Positions 9,254-17,236 of a stretch of 55,558 bases of DNA are shown in pieces. The notes beneath the pieces are model-generated. The model was not told where the DNA came from. It ran no database searches and saw only the letters and a program-made list of their open reading frames with translations. The translations under genes and the position numbers were made by a program. The stretch spans positions 1 to 55,558 of the forward strand of contig JADGQO010000228.1 in the NCBI GenBank assembly GCA_017881725.1, in the 5' to 3' direction. Source of the stretch: Fibrobacteria bacterium. GTDB lineage: Bacteria; Fibrobacterota; Fibrobacteria; UBA11236. Each line of letters opens with the position of its first letter. Positions within the stretch are counted from its first letter, which is position 1.

Positions 9254-10840
9254 CTAAAGACCTTTTTTGTATCGGGCTAAAACCGCGTCGTCGACGACTA
9301 CGCCATTGTATCGGAATAGATTCAGGGTTTTCGAGGAACGGGTTTCAGCAAATTGCATCACCTGATTGTAAAAAGTTAATCCGAAGGAGGAAGAGATGCG
9401 AAACTCCACGTTCTCTATAGTCTGCGAGTTCTGGCAGCTATACTGGTTACCGTTTTCTCCGGTTAATAATTCAGGAGACGTCGTACAGGAAGGAGGATTT
9501 AAGAAGCTCCACCGTTGGTAGGATGAATCTGCCCAAAGGGTGTCTGTATGATACGGAAACGGCCAAAAAACACTTTCCGCGTTCGAAGATAAATACACCC
9601 AGCCGATTGGCTTCGAAAATAATTCATGGGCTTCCGAACCACGATCCATGAGATAAAATGTAGTGCCGCGCTTTACACCGATCAGATTGTATTTCTTGTC
9701 TGAATCCGGTTTGATCACAGAAGAATTGCCTGTAGTCGTGTCGGTTTCTAGGAATTCGTCCATCGCGAAAAGCACGCACGAGTCCACCGATGCGATTCCG
9801 GTAACTGAAAGCCGAAACAATCCTTGGGCTATTTGAGTAGGAGTTCTGTAACCCTTGAAACCAGAGTAGCCAGTGGAATTATACAGATACTCCCAAGTGC
9901 TGCCTAAGCGAATCGCATACTTGGCCCCTAAACGATCATCCACCGTATCGACGCTGGGTACCGACGGCTCCGTGCAAAACCCCGTCGGCAAGGAATCGCG
10001 CAGCCCCATTAACGCCGCTGCCATCGATGAGCTATCGGCCGGGCTCGCCGGGCGAGTCCAGTCCGCCCACAAACTGTCGTCATAAACCTTTCCGTCCTTG
10101 GCCAGCAAAGTGATCGTCGTGATTTGCGAATCGGAGCCCGACGAAGCGTGGACGGCTTGGAATGAGACTCTGCCTATACCGGTGACATACTTGGCTTGCG
10201 TCGGCCCAACAGTGAAGGAGATGCTTTTTTCCGGCGCATAGCGACCCGCTTCCGGAAGCACGGCGGATTTTTGGACCCGGTGGTACAACCATTCATCGCC
10301 GATGCCGGCCGCGCGCCAAGACCCCGTGGAATCGAGCACCAGGAATCCCCCGCGCCTTTCCAAAAACAATTGCGTCGCCGAGTCCCGCGCGGCCGTGTCC
10401 ACCGCCTCGTCCCGTTCCGGGGATTTGCCGCCAAGGGGGTATCGGACGCGGTTGCGGACGGGCTGCGCGACGGTCAACACCGTGAGTAGTTTGCCGACCG
10501 TGAATGAATCGACTTTAACGATGCGTTGCGACAAACGCATGATGCGCTCCATCACCTGAACGGCTGCCGTGTCTCTGGCATAGCGTTCGGAGCGGTAATA
10601 TTCCCATTGGGCGCCCACGGCCACGGGCGCGAAATCTCCGGCCAACAGCGAGTCCTGGGTATTGGAGGGATACGGCGCCAACCATTGATCCAATAAACTT
10701 CGCGGGATCCGGCTAACCGGCCCCGTGTTGGAAGGGGTTTCGGATGAGTCCGATCCGGCGAGAGCCGTTGATGCAAAATCGCAACCGGCGATCCAGATGA
10801 TCGTGAGGAGTAAAAGGAGTTGAAAAATGTGTCTCGTCAT
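9254..10840 (-). CDS. Paralogous lipoprotein 3
   Basis: A 528-residue lipoprotein with lipobox IAGC. Its first 280 residues are strongly similar to lipoproteins 1 and 4 (shared blocks such as LLAGDFAPVAVGAQWEYYRS, ERRGGFLVLD, GDEWLYHRV and DGKVYDDSLWADW). The remaining C-terminal half (after GSTWEYLYN) diverges strongly, apart from the terminal YNGVVVDDAVLARYKKGL. The start at MTR is chosen because the same G-R-V-M-T-R context with AAGGG upstream recurs in lipoprotein 4. A palindrome TGACCGGTCA lies 150 bp upstream. A short hairpin (9241-9253) directly follows the stop. Function not recognised. Confidence 0.8.
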   Translation of the reverse strand: MTRHIFQLLLLLTIIWIAGCDFASTALAGSDSSETPSNTGPVSRIPRSLLDQWLAPYPSNTQDSLLAGDFAPVAVGAQWEYYRSERYARDTAAVQVMERIMRLSQRIVKVDSFTVGKLLTVLTVAQPVRNRVRYPLGGKSPERDEAVDTAARDSATQLFLERRGGFLVLDSTGSWRAAGIGDEWLYHRVQKSAVLPEAGRYAPEKSISFTVGPTQAKYVTGIGRVSFQAVHASSGSDSQITTITLLAKDGKVYDDSLWADWTRPASPADSSSMAAALMGLRDSLPTGFCTEPSVPSVDTVDDRLGAKYAIRLGSTWEYLYNSTGYSGFKGYRTPTQIAQGLFRLSVTGIASVDSCVLFAMDEFLETDTTTGNSSVIKPDSDKKYNLIGVKRGTTFYLMDRGSEAHELFSKPIGWVYLSSNAESVFWPFPYHTDTLWADSSYQRWSFLNPPSCTTSPELLTGENGNQYSCQNSQTIENVEFRISSSFGLTFYNQVMQFAETRSSKTLNLFRYNGVVVDDAVLARYKKGL

Positions 10841-10989
10841 GACCCTTCCGATTCCGGCTGATTGCCGTAAGGATTTCAGAGAGAGCAAAGTAGGTGCCAG
10901 GCGAAAAAAGTTTAGAGTGAGGAAAAAGTCATATTTTCAACTGATTCGCCTCAGCCGCAGGTCTTCCCACGGCCGGAATGGTCTAATGA

Positions 10990-10999
10990 TGACCGGTCA
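10990..10999. promoter_or_regulatory. TGACCGGTCA palindrome upstream of lipoprotein 3
   Basis: A perfect 10-bp palindrome followed on the plus strand by CATCAA. The same 16-bp string, palindrome plus CATCAA, recurs at 13261-13276, at nearly the same distance (150 vs 149 bp) from the start codon of the next paralog. This suggests a shared regulator site or a conserved leader. Confidence 0.5.
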
Positions 11000-11105
11000 C
11001 ATCAAGCCGAAGGCGTTTTCAACGCCAACAATTGATGCGCGACCGGCCTTTGAATGCAGTGCAGTGATGGGTTGAACATTGTTTGCGATGCGCGGCGCAA
11101 GACGA

Positions 11106-11336
11106 TCAAGCCCCGGATTTTTCCAAATCGACCAGATGCATGTCCAACGCCTGGACCGACATCCGGATTTCCACCAACGAAATGCCCAGGGAAATCAGCA
11201 TGCACAACATGCTGGCTCCAAACAGCGCTTCGCCCACGCGGTAATAACCCCGGAACAGAACGAACATGCAGCCGATGCAGAGCAACAACGACAACACCCC
11301 GAAGCTTTGCATGTCGCGGATGAGGCGGATGCACCT
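11106..11336 (-). pseudogene. Truncated second copy of the DUF2721 gene
   Basis: The translation from about 11336 down to the stop at 11106 is nearly identical to the C-terminal half of the DUF2721 protein at 6976-7464 (RLIRDMQSFGVLSLLLC, then REVY-free helices ending VDLEKSGA). Similarity stops abruptly at about 11336, where a fragment of an unrelated gene on the other strand begins. No ribosome-binding site or signal precedes it. Confidence 0.7.
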
Positions 11337-11431
11337 TCGCCTCGCAGGGCTACGGGGGCATGGCGCTGATTGGCCTGGGGGTTTCGGCCTTGCCTTTGGC
11401 GCCTTGGGTGGTCAAGCGGTTGGGGAAATAA
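11336..11431 (+). pseudogene. C-terminal stub of a membrane transporter
   Basis: On the plus strand a 31-codon open stretch ends in TAA at 11429-11431 and reads FASQGYGGMALIGLGVSA, then LPLAPWVVKRLGK. This looks like the last transmembrane helix and basic tail of an MFS/POT-type transporter. It has no upstream part and abuts the truncated DUF2721 copy. I read it as a rearrangement scar; the family assignment is tentative. Confidence 0.4.
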
Positions 11432-11498
11432 GAGGCATCCGAAATGTCGCGTTGGAAAGATCGCGCGCCCCATTTACACCAAAAGCCCTGTCCAGGGC

Positions 11499-13112
11499 CT
11501 AAAGGCCCTTTTGGTGCCGCGCAAAAACCGTGCTGTCGATCACCATGTCGTTGTAACGGAAAAGATCCAGGTATCTGTTTCCATTCGGGGATGGCACGGT
11601 AGTTTCTTGCGTTTCGCTATATGATGTCAGCCCGAAACGGGACGATATGCGGAATTCTATTTTAATCGGGAATGATAAGTCGTTGTGGCACCAATCCTGG
11701 ATATGCAGGCCGACCGTTAAATTGGCAAGTTCTTCCGTACAGGAAGGCGGAAAAAAGTTGAACCGTAAGGTGTCACCGGGAGCATGTTGATCAGCATGAT
11801 ATGGAAAAGGCCACCATATCCCTTCTTCGCCCGCTTGTTGGGATGGGTTCCATCCTGGTGGCCGCGCCAGTAATTGATACGTGTTCGAATCGCGATTCAA
11901 AAAACAAAAAGCGGCCCCGCGCTGCACCCCAAGGACATTGTAGACCTGATCCGTATCCGTCCGAAAAGAGGAGTCTTTTACACCCAGGTAGGAGGAAGAG
12001 TAAATCCCGGTAACCGTGTGTAGAAATTCCTCCATGGAAAAAAGGGTACACCTATCCATGGTCCTTGTGGCAATTATGGTAATACGGAAGGAGCCTTGCT
12101 TAATCGTCGTAAAAGATCCGGCGATCCAACTCCCAGTTCTCTGATCCGCCTGGTTTTTATAGAGATACTCCCAAGTGGTGCCTAAGCCTATCTGATACAT
12201 GGCCCCCAATCGTTCATCCACCGTATCGACGCTGGGAACCGACGGGTCCGTGCAAAACCCCGGCGGCAAGGACTCTCGCAATCCCAGCAACGCCGCTCCC
12301 AGCAGTGAACTGTCTGTGGGCTTTGTACGGCGAGTCCAATCCATCCATAGACTATCGTCATACACCTTTCCGTCCTTAGCCATCAAAGTAATGGCGGTGA
12401 TTTGCGAATCGGATCCCGACAACACCGTAACGGCTTGGAATGAAACCCTCCCGATGCCGCTGACATATTTGGATTGCGTCGATCCCACCTGGAGGGAAAA
12501 ACTTTTTTCCGACGCATACCGGCCCGCCTCAAGAACCGCACTGGATTTTTTAACCCGATGGTATAACCAAGCATCGCCGCTGCCGGCCACACGCCAAGCT
12601 CCCGAGGAATCCAGCACCAGGAACCCGCCGCGCCTTTCCAAAAACAATTGCGTCGCCGAGTCCCGCAAGGTCGTGTCCAAGACCTCCTCGCGTTCCAGGG
12701 ATTTACCCCCCAGCGCGTAGCGGACGCGGACGGGCTGCGTGACGCGCAACACCGTGAGCAATTTACCGACCGTGAATGAATCGACTTTGACGATGCGTTG
12801 CGACAAACGCGAGACGCGCTCTATCACTTGAACCGAAGACGTGTCCTTGGCATAGCGGTCGGAGCGATAATATTCCCATTGCGCGCCCACGGCCTCGGGC
12901 GCGAAGTCCCCGGCCAGGAGCGAGTCCGCGGTGGTGGAATCATAAGGCGCCAACCACAGGTCCAATAATTTTTTAGGAATCCGGCTGACGGGCCCCGTAT
13001 CTGATGGGGTTTTAGAAGATTCCTTTCCGGAAAGACCCTCCGTCTCGAAAACACAGGAAGCGATCCAAAGCATCGAGAGTAGGCTAAAGATTTGAAACGC
13101 GATCCTTGTCAT
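11499..13112 (-). CDS. Paralogous lipoprotein 4
   Basis: A 537-residue lipoprotein with a signal peptide ending in the lipobox IASC. It is highly similar over the first 280 residues to paralogs 1 and 3 (RIPKKLLDLWLAPYDS, LLAGDFAPEAVGAQWEYY, ERRGGFLVLD), with a divergent second half beginning at GTTWEYLYKN and the family ending RYNDMVIDSTVFARHQKGL. The start at 13112 matches the MTR context of paralog 3. The TGACCGGTCA palindrome lies 149 bp upstream. The first gene read in the minus-strand array; paralogs 3, 2 and 1 follow, separated by remnants and gaps, so one long operon is unlikely. No function recognised. Confidence 0.8.
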   Translation of the reverse strand: MTRIAFQIFSLLSMLWIASCVFETEGLSGKESSKTPSDTGPVSRIPKKLLDLWLAPYDSTTADSLLAGDFAPEAVGAQWEYYRSDRYAKDTSSVQVIERVSRLSQRIVKVDSFTVGKLLTVLRVTQPVRVRYALGGKSLEREEVLDTTLRDSATQLFLERRGGFLVLDSSGAWRVAGSGDAWLYHRVKKSSAVLEAGRYASEKSFSLQVGSTQSKYVSGIGRVSFQAVTVLSGSDSQITAITLMAKDGKVYDDSLWMDWTRRTKPTDSSLLGAALLGLRESLPPGFCTDPSVPSVDTVDERLGAMYQIGLGTTWEYLYKNQADQRTGSWIAGSFTTIKQGSFRITIIATRTMDRCTLFSMEEFLHTVTGIYSSSYLGVKDSSFRTDTDQVYNVLGVQRGAAFCFLNRDSNTYQLLARPPGWNPSQQAGEEGIWWPFPYHADQHAPGDTLRFNFFPPSCTEELANLTVGLHIQDWCHNDLSFPIKIEFRISSRFGLTSYSETQETTVPSPNGNRYLDLFRYNDMVIDSTVFARHQKGL

Positions 13113-13260
13113 AACCCTTCCGATTCCGGAGAAAATTTCCACAACTTAGACTTAGCAATGCCGATGCCACGCATTTTTCCATAAAATCAGCCAAAAATCG
13201 ATGCGGGGTTTGCTTTTATTTGCGGGAACGAGCCTTTTCCCAGCTAAGTCGGTCCGTTCG

Positions 13261-13270
13261 TGACCGGTCA
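13261..13270. promoter_or_regulatory. TGACCGGTCA palindrome upstream of lipoprotein 4
   Basis: Identical to the palindrome at 10990-10999, including the adjacent CATCAA. It lies 149 bp before the start codon. On the minus strand it reads TGTGACCGGTCA; the half-site resembles the TGTGA of CRP/FNR-type sites, but the spacing is 4 rather than 6. Confidence 0.5.
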
Positions 13271-13496
13271 CATCAAAATTTGAAGGAACTGGTGATAATC
13301 AAATCGTGAAGTCGGCATCGGGAAAACCTTGGCTGTCGCATGATCTGGAATATGGCAACGTGCTGGACATTATTTAGACGCCGTTTCCCAGGTGGACCAC
13401 GTCAGCAAAGGAACAGCGTCCTCGGGGGATTGTGTCAGCCACGGGACCGAAAGTCGCCCAAAAGCCGGGTCGGCCGGGACCACGTCGATCGGCAAC

Positions 13497-13553
13497 CGAG
13501 TCGGCCAGGGGCTGAATACCGGGACCGCGAAGCCCGCGTCGATCCGCGCGCCT
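13497..13553 (+). repeat. Dispersed GC-rich repeat, copy C
   Basis: The cleanest copy: 5' block CGAGTCGGCCAGGGG, a middle block GAATACCGGGACCGCGAAGC and a 3' block CCGCGTCGATCCGCGC. Used as the reference for the other copies. Intergenic. Confidence 0.7.
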
Positions 13554-13695
13554 CTATACGGCTATATAGATATGGAGATTCGACTTGGAATTTTCAAAGC
13601 CTGAAATCGAGTCCGCCCCTATCGGAATGAGCAAGGCGGACGCAGAAAGTTTCCGGCATCGGGTTCGCGTGAACCCGGGGTTTATATCCGGGCTT

Positions 13696-14085
13696 TTAAA
13701 TCAGGGCTTTATACGCCGCAGCGTCCATCAGGCCCTCTTGCGGCCCCTGGCCGCCCGGCCCCGGAGCGAAGGCGATCTTGACGATCCACCCGTTGCCGTA
13801 AGGATCCTGGTTGATAACCCCGGCGTCGGCGGCGAGAGCGACGTTGACTTCCGAGATGGTTCCCGAAACGGGTGAATACAATTCCGCCACGGTTTTCACG
13901 GCCTCGATGGTGCCGAAGCTTGCACCGGCCTCAACCTTCGCGCCGACCTTGGGCAACTCCACGAAGACGATGTCTCCGAGCTCCCGCTGGGCGTGATCGG
14001 TGACGCCGACGGTGGCGACGGCGCCTTCGATCTTCGCCCATTCATGGTCCTTGGTATACTTCAATTGATCCGGAACAACGGACAT
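13696..14085 (-). CDS. gcvH: Glycine cleavage system H protein
   Basis: A 129-residue lipoyl-domain protein of normal length. The lipoylation site is the lysine in the sequence GTIEAVKTVAEL (K65 if counted from the upstream ATG), with the flanking ESVK/EAVK-type turn seen in all GcvH. It shuttles the aminomethyl group between GcvP, GcvT and the lipoamide dehydrogenase. Two adjacent ATGs are possible; the second is preferred because AGGAGG then lies about 5 nt upstream. It sits alone, separated from gcvP by the lipoprotein array, and no gcvT is nearby. Confidence 0.95.
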   Translation of the reverse strand: MSVVPDQLKYTKDHEWAKIEGAVATVGVTDHAQRELGDIVFVELPKVGAKVEAGASFGTIEAVKTVAELYSPVSGTISEVNVALAADAGVINQDPYGNGWIVKIAFAPGPGGQGPQEGLMDAAAYKALI

Positions 14086-14122
14086 CATGTCCTCCTAATA
14101 GGCCCGCGACGCGGGCGGCTAA

Positions 14123-14827
14123 TCAATCCCCTGCGTCCTCGGAACCCAGCTGCGCGCCGGCTTTCTTGAAGGATGCTCCGGCGGCCTGGCTGCCGCGACG
14201 AAATGCGGCCAGATGCTCTTTTTCCTCGGTGTCGTTTTCCGATTTGAAAAAGCGTTCGGCATTATAGGCTGCGGTGACCAAGGCGTCCACGCCCTTGGCG
14301 AGATTGTCTTCGGCTTCATGCAAGGCGTCGGGGGTTTTATAGGCGGCGATCTTTTCCTTGCAGCGGCGGGATTCGGCCAAATAGCCCACGGCCTTATTCT
14401 GCATGGCCTCGTATTCCTCGTCCGAGATTTCCTTGACGCTGCCCAGGTTGAGTCCGGCTAGATTGCGCGCGACGCGGCGGGCGGATTCCAAAAGACCCTT
14501 CATGTCGATTTTGGCCTGAGCAACCGCTGTTTGGTTCTTGGCGGAGTTGATGGCCTGGCTATCCGGCGGCGGCGGCGTGACCGGTTCTGGCGGTTTGGGA
14601 GAAGGAACGGGCGGCGGAGGCGTGACGACGACGGCGTCCTCGAAGTGGTTGGGAACGGACGCCGAGGTGAACAATTGACTGGTATGGAACACGGCGGCGC
14701 ACAGGGTCAGGATGGCGAGGAAATAGGAAAGCGCCACGCGGGCCGGGCCGCGGGCATTGATGGCGCCGATGAACGACGCGCAGGCCACGGCATAGAGCAG
14801 GGTCAAGAGCAGCAAATCCGTCTTCAT
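14123..14827 (-). CDS. Membrane protein with two N-terminal helices and coiled-coil domain
   Basis: A 234-residue protein of unknown function. Two hydrophobic helices occupy about residues 3-22 and 31-53. They are followed by a proline-rich linker (PPPPVPSPKPPEPVTPPPP) and a charged, helical C-terminal region of about 140 residues with coiled-coil character. The start at 14827 is chosen for the GGAGAG site just upstream; an in-frame extension to 15007 runs antisense into murD and lacks a site. It lies 37 bp downstream of nothing on its strand and 37 bp upstream of gcvH, so it may be cotranscribed with gcvH. It diverges from murD. The proline linker suggests the C-terminal domain reaches across the periplasm or cell wall. 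Confidence 0.7.
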   Translation of the reverse strand: MKTDLLLLTLLYAVACASFIGAINARGPARVALSYFLAILTLCAAVFHTSQLFTSASVPNHFEDAVVVTPPPPVPSPKPPEPVTPPPPDSQAINSAKNQTAVAQAKIDMKGLLESARRVARNLAGLNLGSVKEISDEEYEAMQNKAVGYLAESRRCKEKIAAYKTPDALHEAEDNLAKGVDALVTAAYNAERFFKSENDTEEKEHLAAFRRGSQAAGASFKKAGAQLGSEDAGD

Positions 14828-14978
14828 CGACTCTCCTTCGCCGGGACTCGCCCGGCCCGTTCGGCCGGGTCGCAACTCCCGTAAAAGCGGTCCAGAATAT
14901 AAAATCTGGGTCCGGGAGCGCCAAGCTGCCCGCCTTGCTATTTTTGGCACAGGACGGATTACGACAGGATTCCAACGC

Positions 14979-16610
14979 ATGATTAAGGAAGCGGCCCATC
15001 CACGCATTCAAGAGCCGATTGGCATCCTGGGCTACGGCGTGGAAGGCGAGAGCACTTGCCGGTATTTGCTGGGGCGGGGTTTTGCCGATTTGACCGTATT
15101 CGATCGCAAGCGGCCGGAAAACCTGGATTCACGGCTGCGTTATGCGGGAACGGGCGAGGGGGATTCCGATAAATCCGATGGTGCGCGGATCGACGCGGGC
15201 TCCGGGGTCGCGGTAGGCGGCCCTTCCGGAACCGATTATCTCGCCCTGTTGCCGCGCATGCGCACGGTATTCCGCTCCGCGGGTGTGCGCGCGGATCATC
15301 CGCGTATCCGCGAGTTCCTGGCCGGAGGCGGCATCCTCACTTCGCAAACGGGTCTGGCCATCGAGCTGGCGGGACGCCACCGTATCATCGGTGTTACGGG
15401 GACGCTGGGCAAGGGGACTTGCTGCTCGCTGTTGGAAGCCATGCTGCGCGCGGCCGGCATCCCGGTGCGCCTGGGAGGCAATATCGGCGTACCCGCGCTG
15501 GATCTGGCCGCCGGGTTGGCCCCGGAGGAGAAATTGATCCTCGAATTGTCCAGCTTCCAGTTGTCCACTTTGGCCGTAAGCCCCGCCTACGTCGCGGTGT
15601 TGCGCACCACGTCGGAGCATTTGGATTGGCATGCCGATCAAAACGAATACTGGCTGCATAAATCCCATCTGGTGGCCGGACAAACGGCTGGGGACTTTCT
15701 GGTCTATTGCGCCGACGCTCCCGGCAGCGCCTGGATCGCGGCGCAGAGCCCGGCGCGCAAGCGCGCGTATGGCCATTCCGGATCCCCGGGCGTCGATGCG
15801 GCGGCGACGGCGGGCTCGCTGGAAAATGCGGTCGCCTCGATAGGCCGACTGGAAACCATGGGTGCAGTGGCATCAACGGATGCGGTGGCAACCACGGACG
15901 GCCCCTGCGGAGCCGGAACCGATGCTGTGGCGACGGCGGGCAACGGTATTACGGATGACGGCATTACCCTGGCGGGAAAAGAAGCGCGTTTCGCAAAGGA
16001 AGGATTCACCGTTCCCCTTAGCGCGACGCGGCTCACGGGCGCGTTCAATCTGGAAAACGTCGCGGCCGCCGGGGCGTTGGCCTTGGCCCTGGGCGCGCAA
16101 CCCGAACATGTCCTCGCGGCGGCCGGCGCTTTCGCGGGATTGGAGCATCGTTTGGAATTCGTCCGACGCATCGGTCCAGTCGATTTTTTCAACGACTCCT
16201 ACGCCACGCGTCCGGAAGCGACGCTCGGTGCCTTATCGGCCCTGTCCGAAAGGCCGCTCGGTCTTATCCTCGGCGGTTCAGAAAAATTCGCCGACTTCTC
16301 CGAATTGGCCCGGGCGGCCGCAGTCGCGACGCATCTTCGCGCCATCGCCTTGATCGGGCAAACGGCGCCGCGCCTGCAAAGCGATCTGAACCAAGCCCGG
16401 GAAGCGTTGCCTGCGGACTCCCGGTCGGCCGCGCCGGAAATCCGCCTCTGCGATTCCCTCGAAACGGCCCTGCGGTTTTTGCGATCCACGGTGACGGACG
16501 GGGCCATCGCCTTATCGCCCGCTTGCGCGTCCTTCGGGATGTTCGCGAATTACAAGGAGCGGGGCAAAGCGTTCAAAAAATTGGTCATGGGGCTGGAGGA
16601 TGGCGCTTAA
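14979..16610 (+). CDS. murD: UDP-N-acetylmuramoylalanine--D-glutamate ligase
   Basis: A 543-residue Mur ligase, about 100 longer than the usual 440-450. It adds D-glutamate to UDP-MurNAc-L-Ala in the cytoplasm. Visible landmarks are the N-terminal GYGVEGES nucleotide-fold loop, the ATP P-loop region GVTGTLGKGT (about 138-147), ELSSFQL, TSEHLDWH, the LGGSEKFADF signature and the C-terminal SPACASFGMFANYKERG. Two inserts account for the extra length: about 20 residues near 62-82, encoded by an inverted copy of a dispersed repeat, and an Ala/Thr/Gly-rich stretch of about 55 residues near 270-325. The P-loop has L where Asn is usual and GKGT where GK[ST]T is usual. No other mur genes flank it. 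Confidence 0.92.
   Translation: MIKEAAHPRIQEPIGILGYGVEGESTCRYLLGRGFADLTVFDRKRPENLDSRLRYAGTGEGDSDKSDGARIDAGSGVAVGGPSGTDYLALLPRMRTVFRSAGVRADHPRIREFLAGGGILTSQTGLAIELAGRHRIIGVTGTLGKGTCCSLLEAMLRAAGIPVRLGGNIGVPALDLAAGLAPEEKLILELSSFQLSTLAVSPAYVAVLRTTSEHLDWHADQNEYWLHKSHLVAGQTAGDFLVYCADAPGSAWIAAQSPARKRAYGHSGSPGVDAAATAGSLENAVASIGRLETMGAVASTDAVATTDGPCGAGTDAVATAGNGITDDGITLAGKEARFAKEGFTVPLSATRLTGAFNLENVAAAGALALALGAQPEHVLAAAGAFAGLEHRLEFVRRIGPVDFFNDSYATRPEATLGALSALSERPLGLILGGSEKFADFSELARAAAVATHLRAIALIGQTAPRLQSDLNQAREALPADSRSAAPEIRLCDSLETALRFLRSTVTDGAIALSPACASFGMFANYKERGKAFKKLVMGLEDGA
15178..15223 (-). repeat. Dispersed GC-rich repeat, copy D, inside murD
   Basis: The reverse complement of this segment matches copy C at about 36 of 43 positions, including CCCGCGTCGATCCGCGC. 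It is read in frame as GARIDAGSGVAVGGPSG within MurD. Confidence 0.65.
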
Positions 16611-16729
16611 GTTATATTATCCTCGATGCAAGAACGCGGCTCTTTACGACGCTTGCCCACGGGCTCGCCGTCGGTTTTTCGCACGGCAGCATCGGCTTAA
16701 GTCCCAACCAAACCGGAGCCCACACTTCC

Positions 16730-17236
16730 ATGCTCTCCGAAGATTACGAAAAAATGATGCTCATCTACCTGTCCGGCTTGACGGACGGCCTTGGTTTCCG
16801 CAAGCCGGAAGACCTGAACCAGCTCAGTTCCCATGAGCTGTTGTCGCTGTCCCAGAAAGTGGACGACTCCGCCCTGGGCCTGTTCGTGCAACTCCTGAAA
16901 AGTTCGCAAGCCGGTGAGCGCCTGTTCGAAAAGCTGATGGGCGATCATGAGGAAGAAAACCGCGAGCTGGTGGATCAATTCTTCAACCGTTACCTCAACG
17001 TCGTTCTCTCCAGCGTCCAGGAGGGCGAACATTTCAATCCCCTGGAAGCGTATCTGCCGCCCAGCACCTTCGACGATTTGGCTTTCGTGCAAAGCCGCCA
17101 AACATTTTTCATGCGCCAGACCATCGACATCATCAACGAATATCTGGACCAGGTCTTCCGCCGCAGGCACACCTTCACCGTCGGCGATCAACCAGCGGCC
17201 TGGGAATATTTCTGGTCCAAGGTGATGGAAAAGTGA
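16730..17236 (+). CDS. Conserved-looking helical protein of unknown function, coupled to clpS
   Basis: A 168-residue, mostly alpha-helical acidic protein beginning MLSEDYEKMMLIYLSGLTDG. I do not recognise the family. There is no signal peptide or membrane helix, so it should be cytoplasmic. The start at 16730 is chosen for the GGAG 11 nt upstream and because upstream in-frame codons overlap murD and look unlike protein. Its stop overlaps the GTG start of the clpS-like gene by 4 bp, which implies coupled translation and perhaps joint function in protein quality control; that is an inference from context only. Confidence 0.7.
   Translation: MLSEDYEKMMLIYLSGLTDGLGFRKPEDLNQLSSHELLSLSQKVDDSALGLFVQLLKSSQAGERLFEKLMGDHEEENRELVDQFFNRYLNVVLSSVQEGEHFNPLEAYLPPSTFDDLAFVQSRQTFFMRQTIDIINEYLDQVFRRRHTFTVGDQPAAWEYFWSKVMEK

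Larger units (their letters stand above)
13113..13695. other. Intergenic region upstream of lipoprotein 4
   Basis: No convincing gene in 583 bp. It holds the TGACCGGTCA palindrome, dispersed repeat copy C and the putative promoter of lipoprotein 4. The short open frames here are composed of repeat sequence. Confidence 0.5.

Noticed and set aside
13261..13272. CRP/FNR-type site in TGTGACCGGTCA
   Set aside because: Half-sites resemble TGTGA/TCACA but are spaced 4 instead of 6, and the second half is imperfect in the other copy.
13340..13630. Open frames in the gap upstream of lipoprotein 4
   Set aside because: Consist of dispersed repeat sequence; no start signal or domain.
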